A DNA stretch of 64,000 bases from Terriglobales bacterium (lineage in GTDB: Bacteria; Acidobacteriota; Terriglobia; Terriglobales; Acidobacteriaceae): contig JAICSO010000001.1 of assembly GCA_025936825.1 (NCBI GenBank), positions 930,001 through 994,000 on the forward strand. The letters are read 5' to 3'. The notes under the pieces were generated by a model. The model searched no databases, was not told where the DNA came from, and saw only the letters and a program-made list of their open reading frames with translations. A program made the position numbers and the translations under genes. Positions 28,183 through 36,182 of the stretch are shown piece by piece; the stretch's first letter is position 1; the number at the start of each line of letters is the position of its first letter.

Positions 28183-28209
28183 AGCACTCAGCCATGCGGG
28201 CTGAGTGCT
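28183..28209. other. 11-bp perfect hairpin upstream of M28 peptidase
   Basis: AGCACTCAGCC / GGCTGAGTGCT with a 5-base loop, 64 bases before the peptidase start. No T-run follows, so it is more likely an operator or RNA-stability element than a terminator. Confidence 0.5.
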
Positions 28210-28272
28210 GATGACGATCCACAGCGTCTTTAGCTCATGATTAAATATGCCATCACCTTCTAAGAGGACGCG

Positions 28273-29727
28273 ATGCGAATTTTGACTGCGGTGGTCTTGC
28301 TGTCTTTCGGTGCGTGTGCGGCTACGGCTCAGCTTGCCAAACCCTCTTCCTGGGACGAGGTTCCTCACGAAGCGGCAAGCGCCACGCGAGAGTTCTCCCC
28401 GGAATTGCGCAACGAGTTAGCGCGAATCCGGGACGCCGCGCTCGAAGACAACTACGCCTACACGGAATTGGAGCACTTGACCGACAGCATTGGACCGCGG
28501 CCAATCGGCTCTGCTCAGGCCGACACCGCCGTTCACTACGTGGCGGACGAGCTGCGCAAACTCGGGCTGGAAGTCAGGCTCGAGCCGGTAATGGTGCACC
28601 GTTTTGTTCGTGGCAATGACACCGCGGAACTCGTCGAATATCCCGGCCAAGCGCCGGGTACGAAGCAGAAGATCGTGGTGGCTGCGCTGATGGGAAACAC
28701 ACCAACTCCAGAACAGGGGATTACCGGCGAGATTGTCGTGGCGCACAGTTTCGATCACCTGATCTCCCTTGGCCGAGACAAGGTCGCAGGTAAGATTGTT
28801 CTGTTCGATTATCCCTACGACTCACGCAAAGCGGCCGCAGGCCGGTCTGGTGCGGCCTATGGAGAATCGGTTCGCTATCGCTCCTCCGGACCGGTGGCAG
28901 CGGCGAAACTCGGTGCAATCGCGTCGCTGGTTCGCTCGACAGGTGACGGTGCGTATCGTCTGGCCCACACGGGTTATAGCGCCGATGCACACATTCCGGC
29001 GGCGGCGGTCACTGCCGAAGACTCCATGCTTATTGACCGCTTGGCGCAAAAAGGCCCGGTGAGAATCCATTTATCGCTCCCCACCCATGTCGGTCCCGAG
29101 GTGCAGAGCTACAACGTAATCGGCGATCTAAAAGGTTCGGAGCACCCTGACCAAATCGTGATCGTTTCCGGGCACCTCGACTCATGGGACCTTGGTACCG
29201 GTGCGATCGACGACGGTGCAGGAGTTGTTGTCGCGATGGAAACGGCTGAACTGCTGCACCGGCTGAACCTGCACCCAAAGCGCACGATCCGCGTCATTGC
29301 CTGGATGAATGAAGAGATGGGCGCGACCGGCCGCGATCTCTACACCAAGGAGAACGACTCTCAGATCGCCAATCACATTGCTGCCATGGAGAGCGACCTT
29401 GGCGCGGAGCATCCGCTTGGGTTTCACGCTCGAATCAGCGAGGCCGCCCAGCAGGAGCTTTCTCCGGTGCTGGATGCACTGCAGCCGATCGGCGCGAATC
29501 TCTTCGATGTCGTGACGAGTTCTCCGGAAACGGACATCGAGCTGCTTTCCGACAAAGGTGTCCCAGCGTTCGGAATTTGGCAGAATGGGATGAAGTATTT
29601 CACCTACCATCACACTGCGGCCGACACGCTCGACAAAGTGGTTCCTGGAGAACTGCGAGAGAATGCAGCGTGCATGGCGGTGATGTCGTACGCCTTGGCA
29701 CAGACGCCCGATCCACTGCCTCGCTGA
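28273..29727 (+). CDS. Secreted M28-family metallopeptidase (carboxypeptidase Q-like)
   Basis: 484 residues. Signal peptide 1-19 (ATAQ), a PA-like insert (about 120-250, with IVLFDYP and an H-rich region) and the M28 zinc site. The site contains SGHLDSWDLGTGAIDDGAG (His and Asp ligands), WMNEEMG (Glu base and ligand), DLGAEHPLG and YHHTAADTLD (last His). It removes amino-terminal residues or dipeptides from peptides in the periplasm or outside. GAGGA lies just before the start. Confidence 0.92.
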   Translation: MRILTAVVLLSFGACAATAQLAKPSSWDEVPHEAASATREFSPELRNELARIRDAALEDNYAYTELEHLTDSIGPRPIGSAQADTAVHYVADELRKLGLEVRLEPVMVHRFVRGNDTAELVEYPGQAPGTKQKIVVAALMGNTPTPEQGITGEIVVAHSFDHLISLGRDKVAGKIVLFDYPYDSRKAAAGRSGAAYGESVRYRSSGPVAAAKLGAIASLVRSTGDGAYRLAHTGYSADAHIPAAAVTAEDSMLIDRLAQKGPVRIHLSLPTHVGPEVQSYNVIGDLKGSEHPDQIVIVSGHLDSWDLGTGAIDDGAGVVVAMETAELLHRLNLHPKRTIRVIAWMNEEMGATGRDLYTKENDSQIANHIAAMESDLGAEHPLGFHARISEAAQQELSPVLDALQPIGANLFDVVTSSPETDIELLSDKGVPAFGIWQNGMKYFTYHHTAADTLDKVVPGELRENAACMAVMSYALAQTPDPLPR

Positions 29728-29787
29728 CTGACGTTGACGAAGGCAGCCTGAATTCGTGGGGAATAGGTTTGACAGCCCATTCCCTAG

Positions 29788-29943
29788 CGTCATCCCGAAC
29801 GCCCGCGCATTCGCGAGCGGGCGGAGGGATCCGGCGTGCAACACATCAAATGCTTGTACGCAGCAGAAGTCACCGACAAAGTGCATTCTCACCCCACGCG
29901 AGATCCCTCCGTCGGCTGAACTGCACCGCCGTTCGGGATGACG
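29788..29943. repeat. CGTCATCCCGAAC palindromic repeat
   Basis: 13-bp perfect terminal inverted repeats CGTCATCCCGAAC (29788-29800) and GTTCGGGATGACG (29931-29943) bound 156 bases with internal GAGGGATCC and GAGATCCCTCC arms. A diverged copy is at 54549-54661. It fills most of the 29728-30170 gap; the rest has no recognised gene. Confidence 0.8.
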
Positions 29944-30170
29944 GTATCACGGGGGCGGCTGAAGTACGTTGTCCAAAGGAAATCACAGTACTGAGGCAGC
30001 TTCCGGGAATGGCACATGCGCCACGTGCATACCGCGTACGATACAGGAGCAGTTTCCGGGGGTGATCTGCTGCACCCATTCGTCCAGTTGACGCATCTTA
30101 ACTGACGCGCATATTATTCCCGTTTGGCTTTAGGAGTCTGGGTTAGTGAGTAGCTGAGGTTCGGACAGCA

Positions 30171-30539
30171 ATGGACAAGAAGAAGGTAGAAGCATTCAAA
30201 AAGCGCTTAGAGACGCGGCAGCAGGAGCTGCGGAAGATGGTCTCGCGCACGCAGCAGGATGGCCGCTCAGCCGATGAAGACGTCGCGCAGGACATCGCTG
30301 ATAAGGCTGCAAGCTCCTACAACAAGGAATTCTTGTTTCACCAGAGCAATGCCGACCGCCAGCTCCTGCAGATGGTAGAAAATGCACTCGCGCGCATCCG
30401 CGAAGGCTCCTTTGGTGAGTGCATTTCCTGCGGCAAAGACATCAATCCGAAACGGTTGGAAGCCGTCCCCTGGACTCGCCACTGCATCGAGTGTCAGGAA
30501 AAGCTAGAAAACGGGATGCTGGAAGAAGCCTCGCGGTAA
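30171..30539 (+). CDS. DksA/TraR-type C4 zinc-finger protein
   Basis: 122 residues. A coiled-coil N-terminal half (EAFKKRLETRQQELRKM) with acidic tip region DEDVAQDIADKA is followed by a C4 zinc finger GECISCGKDINPKRLEAVPWTRHCIEC (key CxxC-x17-CxxC). DksA-family proteins insert into the RNA polymerase secondary channel and alter promoter kinetics with ppGpp. The tip lacks the exact DxxDxA of E. coli DksA but has a similar DEDVAQDIADKA. Stand-alone. The repeat and transposon follow. Confidence 0.9.
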   Translation: MDKKKVEAFKKRLETRQQELRKMVSRTQQDGRSADEDVAQDIADKAASSYNKEFLFHQSNADRQLLQMVENALARIREGSFGECISCGKDINPKRLEAVPWTRHCIECQEKLENGMLEEASR

Positions 30540-30540
30540 T

Positions 30541-30630
30541 TGAGTCATTGAATCAGCGGATCATTGAATCATTGAAAAGCCCAGGGTTGTTGGTTCGGCA
30601 ATGATTCAATCCTTCAATGACTCAATGATT
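30541..30630. repeat. GATTCAAT-family repeat, short form, interrupted by the transposon
   Basis: TGAGTCATTGAATC, ATTGAATCATTGAA arm on the left and ATGATTCAATCCTTCAATGA on the right; after the transposon the sequence resumes as CAATGATTCAATG at 34007-34019. Removing 30631-34014 rejoins a continuous repeat. Related long forms are at 10629 and 55203. Confidence 0.8.
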
Positions 30631-30658
30631 GGTAGTGGGTCAGTTTGAATTTTCACAG
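30631..30658 (+). repeat. Left terminal inverted repeat of the transposon
   Basis: Starts GGTAGTGGGTCAGTTT, then a diverged middle and CACAG; it is preceded by CAATGATT. It is the mirror of 33979-34006 at 23 of 28 bases. Confidence 0.85.
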
Positions 30659-30696
30659 ACTCGCTTTAGCATCCTTTGGCATGGCATGATGTGAGC

Positions 30697-30954
30697 ATGA
30701 CAGTCGGCAAAGGGAAACGTCCGCGAGACCCCAACCAGCTTGCTAAATGGATAGTTGAACAATCCACCAGTGAAAAGCAAGAGGAAACCCCTTCCGAGAT
30801 TCCGTCAACACCTGCCGACATATCGGCCTACATGGCGAGCATTGGCCGCAAGGGTGGTCAGATTGGCGGGAAGCGCCGATTGAAAACCATGACCAAGGAA
30901 CAACGCCGCAAGGTCGCAGCTAAGGCCGCTAAAGCACGCTGGAAAAACCGCTAA
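30697..30954 (+). CDS. Small basic passenger protein of transposon
   Basis: 85 residues. The N-terminal half is mixed and acidic (KQEETPSEIP). The C-terminal half is basic, with GGQIGGKRRLKTMT-type residues and the end KVAAKAAKARWKNR, which resembles an amphipathic nucleic-acid-binding tail. Similar Lys/Arg/Ala-tailed small proteins are common and unassigned. It is the first gene inside the left TIR, read in the same direction as the membrane protein and transposase. Start at ATG 30697; no clear Shine-Dalgarno, but translation fits the tail pattern. Confidence 0.6.
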   Translation: MTVGKGKRPRDPNQLAKWIVEQSTSEKQEETPSEIPSTPADISAYMASIGRKGGQIGGKRRLKTMTKEQRRKVAAKAAKARWKNR

Positions 30955-31064
30955 ACAACTTTTTATTTTGCGGCAGGCATAGTAAAATTCCGCGCAGAAT
31001 TGCCAGAGTACGGACTAACTCCTTCCCCCCGCAAAGCCGTATTCAGCACAAACGAGAGGTGACG

Positions 31065-31682
31065 ATGAGCGGTAATGATGCTGCCGTGTCCAAGCCTGTG
31101 GGGCAAGTTGGGGTAGTTAAATTCCCAGTAAAACTCTCTGTGGTATTGACGATCCTTGTGGCGATTGCAGGAGCCATTTTTTGGTACTGCCCTAGGCTCC
31201 ATGATGAACTGACATTCTTCGGGACAGCCTTTGCCATGGCTGCTGGGGTATTAGCGGCCTACTACATTGGAAAAACGCTACAAATCACCGTCATTCAGCG
31301 CGAAGAGGGACTGAAGGCCGTTCGCATCGAAAAAGCATTCAGTTATATACATCGATGGAACGCTGCCCCTTTCCAAGATCGGCAACAATGGAGAGCCTTG
31401 TTGGATAAGATGCACGGAATGACGCCAGCTCAAATTGCCAATCTCCTCCAAAACGAGCGCGCAGATAGGGCAGTGATTGTGGATGTTCTCAATTTCTTTG
31501 AAGAAGTGGCCTTAGCAGTGAACGAAGGACTAGCCGATGAGCAGACTCTTTTGAAATTCTTCCGCGACATGCTGGAAGGATATTTCCACCAATCGGCAGA
31601 ATGGATAAACCGACTGAGGACGGATGGGAACCGTCCTCGGCCCAAGGTCTATCTTCAGTTTGAAACTATGATTAAAAGGTAG
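31065..31682 (+). CDS. DUF4760-type membrane protein (transposon passenger)
   Basis: 205 residues with two N-terminal membrane helices (about 21-42 and 50-68) and a cytoplasmic domain containing FFEEVALAVNEGLADEQTLLKFF, the hallmark stretch of DUF4760-like proteins. No catalytic motif is seen. GAGAGGTGA lies just before ATG 31065, which decides the start. Its position between TIR and transposase marks it as cargo. DUF4760 has no established function to my knowledge. Confidence 0.75.
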   Translation: MSGNDAAVSKPVGQVGVVKFPVKLSVVLTILVAIAGAIFWYCPRLHDELTFFGTAFAMAAGVLAAYYIGKTLQITVIQREEGLKAVRIEKAFSYIHRWNAAPFQDRQQWRALLDKMHGMTPAQIANLLQNERADRAVIVDVLNFFEEVALAVNEGLADEQTLLKFFRDMLEGYFHQSAEWINRLRTDGNRPRPKVYLQFETMIKR

Positions 31683-31935
31683 AGAAATTAGAGGGTAGGA
31701 TCCATTCCTTCAGAGCAGTTCATTTCGTCTCCTTCGGGGGATGCACAGAACCATACATCCGCCTCGCGCACGCTGTCAATCGGTTTTGTTCCCAGGCGAT
31801 TCATAAGTAATTAGATGCCTCACCGGCACCTATTGTTTCAAATCCCAACACTTGCGCTGCAAGTCAGATGCCGTTCTTGAGCGTGAAGTTGCGCCTTTAG
31901 ATTCAGCAAATCCAGACTCCCTATTCGTTCCAGTA

Positions 31936-31980
31936 TGACACAAAATGTCACTTGACATGCTAAAGCGGCTATAGTATAAG
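31936..31980 (+). promoter_or_regulatory. Transposase promoter with operator palindromes; possible leaderless transcript
   Basis: TTGACA (31952-31957), 17 bases, TATAAG (31975-31980). The transposase ATG at 31988 starts about where transcription would, so the mRNA may be leaderless. TGACACAAAATGTCA (31936-31950) is a perfect 5-bp inverted repeat overlapping the upstream edge, and TGTCACTTGACA overlaps the -35 box. The 31683-31935 stretch has no other feature. Confidence 0.6.
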
Positions 31981-31987
31981 AGTCAGT

Positions 31988-32881
31988 ATGAATTGCCTAC
32001 CCATACAAACCCGGGCCAAGGTGATTAGTTGCTTGATTGAAGGCTGCTCCATCCGCGCCACAGTTCGTATGACCGGAGTTGCAAAGAACACAATCGTTAA
32101 ACTGCTAGCCGATCTCGGCTGTGCTTGCGCTGCTTACCACAATCGCCATGTTCGTAATCTGAAGGTGCGCCGCCTGCAGGCCGACGAAATCTGGTGCTTC
32201 GTAGGTTCCAAGGCCAAGAACACGCGCCTTGAAAAGAAGCAACAGGGATGGGGTGATATTTGGACTTGGGTTGGAATTGATGCAGACACGAAACTTGTGG
32301 TCTCGTACCTCGTCGGCGGACGCGACGGGGGCTGGGCAAAAGAATTCATGGAGGACTGTGCCAGCCGGATTACCAATCGGGTCCAAATCACAACAGACGG
32401 GCATCGCGTTTATCTTGATGCAGTCGAGAATGCTTTCGGGGCGGACATAGATTACGCACAACTACAGAAAATCTATGGCGCGGTCTCTGAAACCGAAACC
32501 CGATACTCCCCAGCAAAATGCATTGGTTGCGATTTGAAGGTAGTCAGCGGCAACCCCGACCCCAAGCATGTGAGTACATCGTTTGTGGAGCGGCAGAACT
32601 TAACGATGCGGATGCACATGCGGAGATTCACCCGCTTAACGAATGGGTTTTCCAAGAAGGTGGACAACCATCGGCACTCTGTTGCTTTGCATTACATGTT
32701 CTACAACTACTGCCGTCAGCACCAAACGCTTAAGGTCTCGCCAGCGATGGAGGCAGGTCTTACAGATCACATGTGGAGCATAGAAGAATTGTGCGAGCTT
32801 CTGCCGAAGCCGATGGTGAAAGGTTCCAAGATAGAAAATGAGCTACTGCGAAAGGCGCTGGAGGAAAATGCCAGAGCTTAG
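31988..32881 (+). CDS. IS1-family-like DDE transposase
   Basis: 297 residues. An N-terminal HTH resembles IS1 InsA (CSIRATVRMTGVAKNTIVKLL). It is followed by DEIWCFVGSK (first Asp), ITTDGHRVYLDAV (second Asp) and SFVERQNLTMRMHMRRFTR (catalytic Glu), the DDE order of IS1 and IS1595-like enzymes. IS1 itself makes its transposase by frameshifting from two frames; this one is a single frame. TIRs and the 8-bp duplication fit its activity. The enzyme looks intact. Confidence 0.88.
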   Translation: MNCLPIQTRAKVISCLIEGCSIRATVRMTGVAKNTIVKLLADLGCACAAYHNRHVRNLKVRRLQADEIWCFVGSKAKNTRLEKKQQGWGDIWTWVGIDADTKLVVSYLVGGRDGGWAKEFMEDCASRITNRVQITTDGHRVYLDAVENAFGADIDYAQLQKIYGAVSETETRYSPAKCIGCDLKVVSGNPDPKHVSTSFVERQNLTMRMHMRRFTRLTNGFSKKVDNHRHSVALHYMFYNYCRQHQTLKVSPAMEAGLTDHMWSIEELCELLPKPMVKGSKIENELLRKALEENARA

Positions 32882-32965
32882 CTTGCTACTTTCTCGCGCA
32901 AACTCCGCGCACGTTCCGCAGCGGTCATAGACCGCAAGCGCGAAAGCAACCGTCGAAGTGCGCGC

Positions 32966-33905
32966 TCACGCTGACGCTCGCCTTGCTCCATTACCTGTCC
33001 CTGGCGTCTCGACGGGAACTGGCAATTTTCTCCGGCTGCTCTTCGTGGCTGGTTTCTTGCCGATAGCAGGTTTTGCGAATCCCATGAACGGTATGTCATT
33101 GTTCATCAGTCCTGTCAAAGAGTTTATCAACATTTTCTCGTGCGTGATCGGCATACGTTGAACCGGAAGGCCAATGGCCTCCGCCTCTTGGTAGTCAATC
33201 ACGAAATCGTGAGCTGGATAGTCCCAAACAAGGTGCTCTGCCAATTCTTCCGCATTTGGATGCTTGGTGGATTCCAGGAGTCGCCTAGCATATTCCTCGC
33301 CCTCAGATAGCGCCCTGCGATAAGACCCGACTTTGCTTGGATCGATATGCGAGTAGAGAGGATTCATTATTCCAACCACTCCGGCAATCGATTCATGAAG
33401 AGCCTGTTTCACACTCATTCCGCGCTCTGCCAAGGCGTGCCCGAAGTAGTCAAGGATGCCAGTGGCGTACTCCTTCATGAACTCCATAGACTTGAATTCA
33501 TCCAGTGGAGAGAAGTAGTTGAACCCTTTGTCCAATTCGTCGCGCAGTTGAGCGTCCAACGGGCCAAGCTCCGCGAATTTCGCCCATATAGATGTTGTCA
33601 GCATTCAAGCAAAAGAGGGTAGCTGCGCTCTTCGCCATCATTGGAACCAAAATGTTCAGTTCCCGGCAATGGCCGCGAAAAAACTTAGCCAAGCGATACG
33701 CGACGTGCGCGTGACCTCCAGGCGACTGAACCAGTATTTCGAGTGTGTCGATCTTGCCGAACTGGTCACGCCGCCGTAGCGCTCCCCAGAAGTCTGGGGA
33801 ACAGAGGTGATATGGGCCAGGATGTACAATCGCATAGATACGCGATTTTCTTTGCTTCTCTAGCGATAGCAGCGTTTGGTTGAACTGAGAAACCGGGTCT
33901 GACAT
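32966..33905 (-). pseudogene. SDH-type serine proteinase (ClpP/crotonase fold), 1-base insertion
   Basis: Two adjoining frames give one protein of about 313 residues. The first (33905 to about 33578) has LVQSPGGHAHVAYRLAKFF and MMAKSAATLFCLNADNIYMGE: the SPGG oxyanion-side and SAATL nucleophile-Ser motifs of serine dehydrogenase proteinases (SDH_sah). The second continues with FAELGPLDAQL, as expected in that family, if one A is removed from the AAA at 33576-33578 (minus-strand GAAATTC). The rest is a helical C-terminus. It lies inside the transposon, opposite to the transposase. If the indel is a sequencing error, the gene is intact. Confidence 0.8.
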
Positions 33906-33978
33906 TTGGCCGTCATTGTACCCCAATCTCCGCACAATTCAACCTGATACACCTTTCCGTTCTAAAAAGCTAATTTCC

Positions 33979-34006
33979 CTGTGGAAGCCGAAACTGACCC
34001 ACTACC
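33979..34006 (-). repeat. Right terminal inverted repeat of the transposon
   Basis: Reverse complement begins GGTAGTGGGTCAGTTT and ends CCACAG; followed by CAATGATT at 34007-34014. Confidence 0.85.
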
Positions 34007-34096
34007 CAATGATTCAATGTTTTGACCTTCCCAAATCCACACTGGTAAACTGAAGCTTCCGATCATTCCACCCAGAACCAGGCAGAAGGGAAGTTC

Positions 34097-34822
34097 GTGC
34101 GCGCAGAAACCCGTCGTCAACTCAAACAAGACAAATTCAGCAAGGCAACCCTACAGGTAGCAGAGCAGACCGTCCACTGGTCGGCCGAGCACAAGGGCAA
34201 GCTTATCGCCGGGGCAGTCGTGGTGGTAGTCATAGTCGCCGCTATATTGGGGGGCTTTTACTACTTGACTATGCAGGACCAGAAGGCCAGCGTTGAATTC
34301 AGCAAAGCGGTGCAGACCCTGAGCGAGCCCATCCGCCCGGCAGGCATGCCACCGCAACCGGAATACCCGTCGTTTGCATCGGCGAACGAGCGCGCCACCG
34401 AAGCACACAAGCAATTTCAGGCAATTGCAGACAAGTACCCGCATACACATGCTGGCGATTTTGCGCACTATTTCCTGGGTGTGACGTCATCGCAGTTGGG
34501 CGACAATGTTGCCGCCGAGCGCGAGCTGAAGTCGGTGGCTGATTATCACAATGCCGACATCTCGGCACTGGCTAAAATGGCACTCGCTTCGGTGTATCGC
34601 AACACCAACCGCAACAAGGATGCAGAAGACCTTTATAACCAGCTGATCCAGAAGCCGACAAGCACCGTCAGCAAGACTTCGGCGCAGATGCAGCTGGCAG
34701 AAACCTACGTCGCTGACGGCAAGGCCAGTGACGCGAAGAAGATTTACGAACAGATTCAGAAAGACGCTCCCCAAAGCGAAGCCGCCCAGCTGGCTTCGAA
34801 CCGGCTACAAGAGCTCAAATAA
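34097..34822 (+). CDS. YfgM-like TPR membrane-anchored protein
   Basis: 241 residues. A basic cytoplasmic start, one membrane helix (about 35-57) and a periplasmic TPR-like domain (about 90-240, FQAIADKYPHTHAGDFAHYFLG..., ALAKMALASVYRNTNRNKDAEDLYNQLI). The layout matches the YfgM/TPR_21 ancillary SecYEG or periplasmic chaperone-network proteins. GTG start with AGAAGGGAAG upstream. Confidence 0.82.
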   Translation: MRAETRRQLKQDKFSKATLQVAEQTVHWSAEHKGKLIAGAVVVVVIVAAILGGFYYLTMQDQKASVEFSKAVQTLSEPIRPAGMPPQPEYPSFASANERATEAHKQFQAIADKYPHTHAGDFAHYFLGVTSSQLGDNVAAERELKSVADYHNADISALAKMALASVYRNTNRNKDAEDLYNQLIQKPTSTVSKTSAQMQLAETYVADGKASDAKKIYEQIQKDAPQSEAAQLASNRLQELK

Positions 34823-34896
34823 ACAGATTCGTTTCACGCAAGCCCAATTCACGCAGGCGGTTGATTCTTGCCGTTCTGCAATTCAATTGAGGACCC

Positions 34897-36033
34897 ATGC
34901 GTAAGCTGATTCTTCTCTGCCTACTTCTGTCCGTTTCTGCGTTTGCCCAAAACAATTCTTCGCTTGCTCAACAGCGTGCGCGACATCTTCGCCGCGGCAT
35001 CAATCTGAGCGAATGGTTCGCTCAGGTTTACGATCCAAAGGGATACACAAAAGAACACTTGGTCGGCTGGGTGACGGCGGATGACGTTGCTCTGATCAAG
35101 TCCATGGGCTTCGATCATGTGCGCCTCAGCATCAATCCGGCTCCGATGATGCACCACAATGAAGCCGATCGCATTCCCGGGGATTACCTCGGCTACCTCG
35201 ATGGCGCGGTCAAAATGGTTCTTGACCACGGCCTCGCGGTCATTCTCGACATGCATCCGGACAGCGACTTTAAGGCCAAGCTCGTGCAGCGCGACGACGA
35301 GGTCGAACAGTTTTCGGATTTCTGGCGCGCGCTGGCTCGCCACTACTCCACTTACGATCCTGAAATGGTGTATTTCGAAATTCTGAATGAGCCGGAATTT
35401 CGCGATCGATATCGCTGGGCGGGTGTGCAGGCAAAATTGGCGGCTGCAATCCGTGATGGCGCACCCAAACACACAATTATCGCGGCGGGAGCGAATTGGT
35501 CCGATATTGATGATCTGCTGGAACTCACGCCACTTTCCGATCTCAATGTCATTTACAACTTCCATTTCTACGATCCGCACACCTTCACACACCAGGGCGC
35601 AACGTGGGGAGAGAACTATTGGCACTTCGAAACCAAGCTGGCGTACCCGGCTGAAATGCATAATGCGGAGCAAGTTGCCTCGGAGCAGCCCGATCGTCTG
35701 AATCGCCTGCGAGTTTTGCGGTATGCGCTCGATCACTGGGATGCCAACCCAATCGCGGTTGAAATTGGGCAGGCTGCCGAATGGGCCAAACACTGGAACG
35801 TGCCGCTCACCTGCAATGAATTCGGTGTCTATCGCCGCGACGCGGACCCGCAAGACCGGGCCCGCTGGATTCATGACGTCCGAGCTACGCTCGAGCATGA
35901 CGGCATCGGCTGGAACATGTGGGACTACGGCGCGCGCGACGGTGGACAGGGCTTTGGCGTTGTGAACGGCCCCAAAGAAGGTCCCAACACACCGGACGAA
36001 GTTACGGTGCAAGCGCTAGGGCTGAAGCACTAG
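34897..36033 (+). CDS. Secreted GH5-family glycoside hydrolase (endoglucanase-like)
   Basis: 378 residues. Signal peptide 1-17 (SAFAQ), then a GH5 barrel: RRGINLSEWF near the start, VRLSINPAPM, VILDMHPD, the acid/base Glu in YFEILNEPEF (about 168) and the nucleophile Glu in CNEFGVYRR (about 309). It hydrolyses beta-1,4 or related glucans outside the cytoplasm. GAGGA precedes the start. A long frame on the opposite strand is a codon-bias shadow. Confidence 0.92.
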   Translation: MRKLILLCLLLSVSAFAQNNSSLAQQRARHLRRGINLSEWFAQVYDPKGYTKEHLVGWVTADDVALIKSMGFDHVRLSINPAPMMHHNEADRIPGDYLGYLDGAVKMVLDHGLAVILDMHPDSDFKAKLVQRDDEVEQFSDFWRALARHYSTYDPEMVYFEILNEPEFRDRYRWAGVQAKLAAAIRDGAPKHTIIAAGANWSDIDDLLELTPLSDLNVIYNFHFYDPHTFTHQGATWGENYWHFETKLAYPAEMHNAEQVASEQPDRLNRLRVLRYALDHWDANPIAVEIGQAAEWAKHWNVPLTCNEFGVYRRDADPQDRARWIHDVRATLEHDGIGWNMWDYGARDGGQGFGVVNGPKEGPNTPDEVTVQALGLKH

Positions 36034-36057
36034 GCCGACACTCGAACGCTTTTTGGT

Positions 36058-36130
36058 CACCACGGAGACACAGGGACACGGAGAACACATTCAAGTTTGG
36101 TTCTCTCCGTGCCTCTGTGTCTCCGTGGTG
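36058..36130. repeat. CACCACGGAGACACAG palindrome
   Basis: 27-base arms (36058-36084 and 36104-36130), matching at 25 positions, give a very stable hairpin. It belongs to the same family as 4588-4724 and 37095-37186. Confidence 0.85.
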
Positions 36131-36182
36131 AACCGGTTCTCGCGCGGTGAAATTTCTCGCACTCCGGAGTAGGATGTCCGGC

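Larger units (their letters stand above)
30631..34006 (+). mobile_element. IS1-like transposon carrying passenger genes, 3376 bp
   Basis: Terminal inverted repeats of 28 bases (30631-30658 and 33979-34006) match at 23 positions, the first 16 perfectly (GGTAGTGGGTCAGTTT). The element is flanked on both sides by CAATGATT (30623-30630 and 34007-34014), an 8-bp target duplication as made by IS1 and IS1595-type transposases. It carries a transposase, a small basic protein, a DUF4760-type membrane protein and an SDH protease gene. The duplication is within a repeat rich in the same word, so it is strong but not beyond chance. Cargo makes it more than a plain insertion sequence. Confidence 0.85.

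Noticed and set aside
34921-36012. 363-codon frame on the minus strand
   Set aside because: It lies wholly opposite the GH5 glucanase, shows no family pattern and follows the codon bias of the plus-strand gene.
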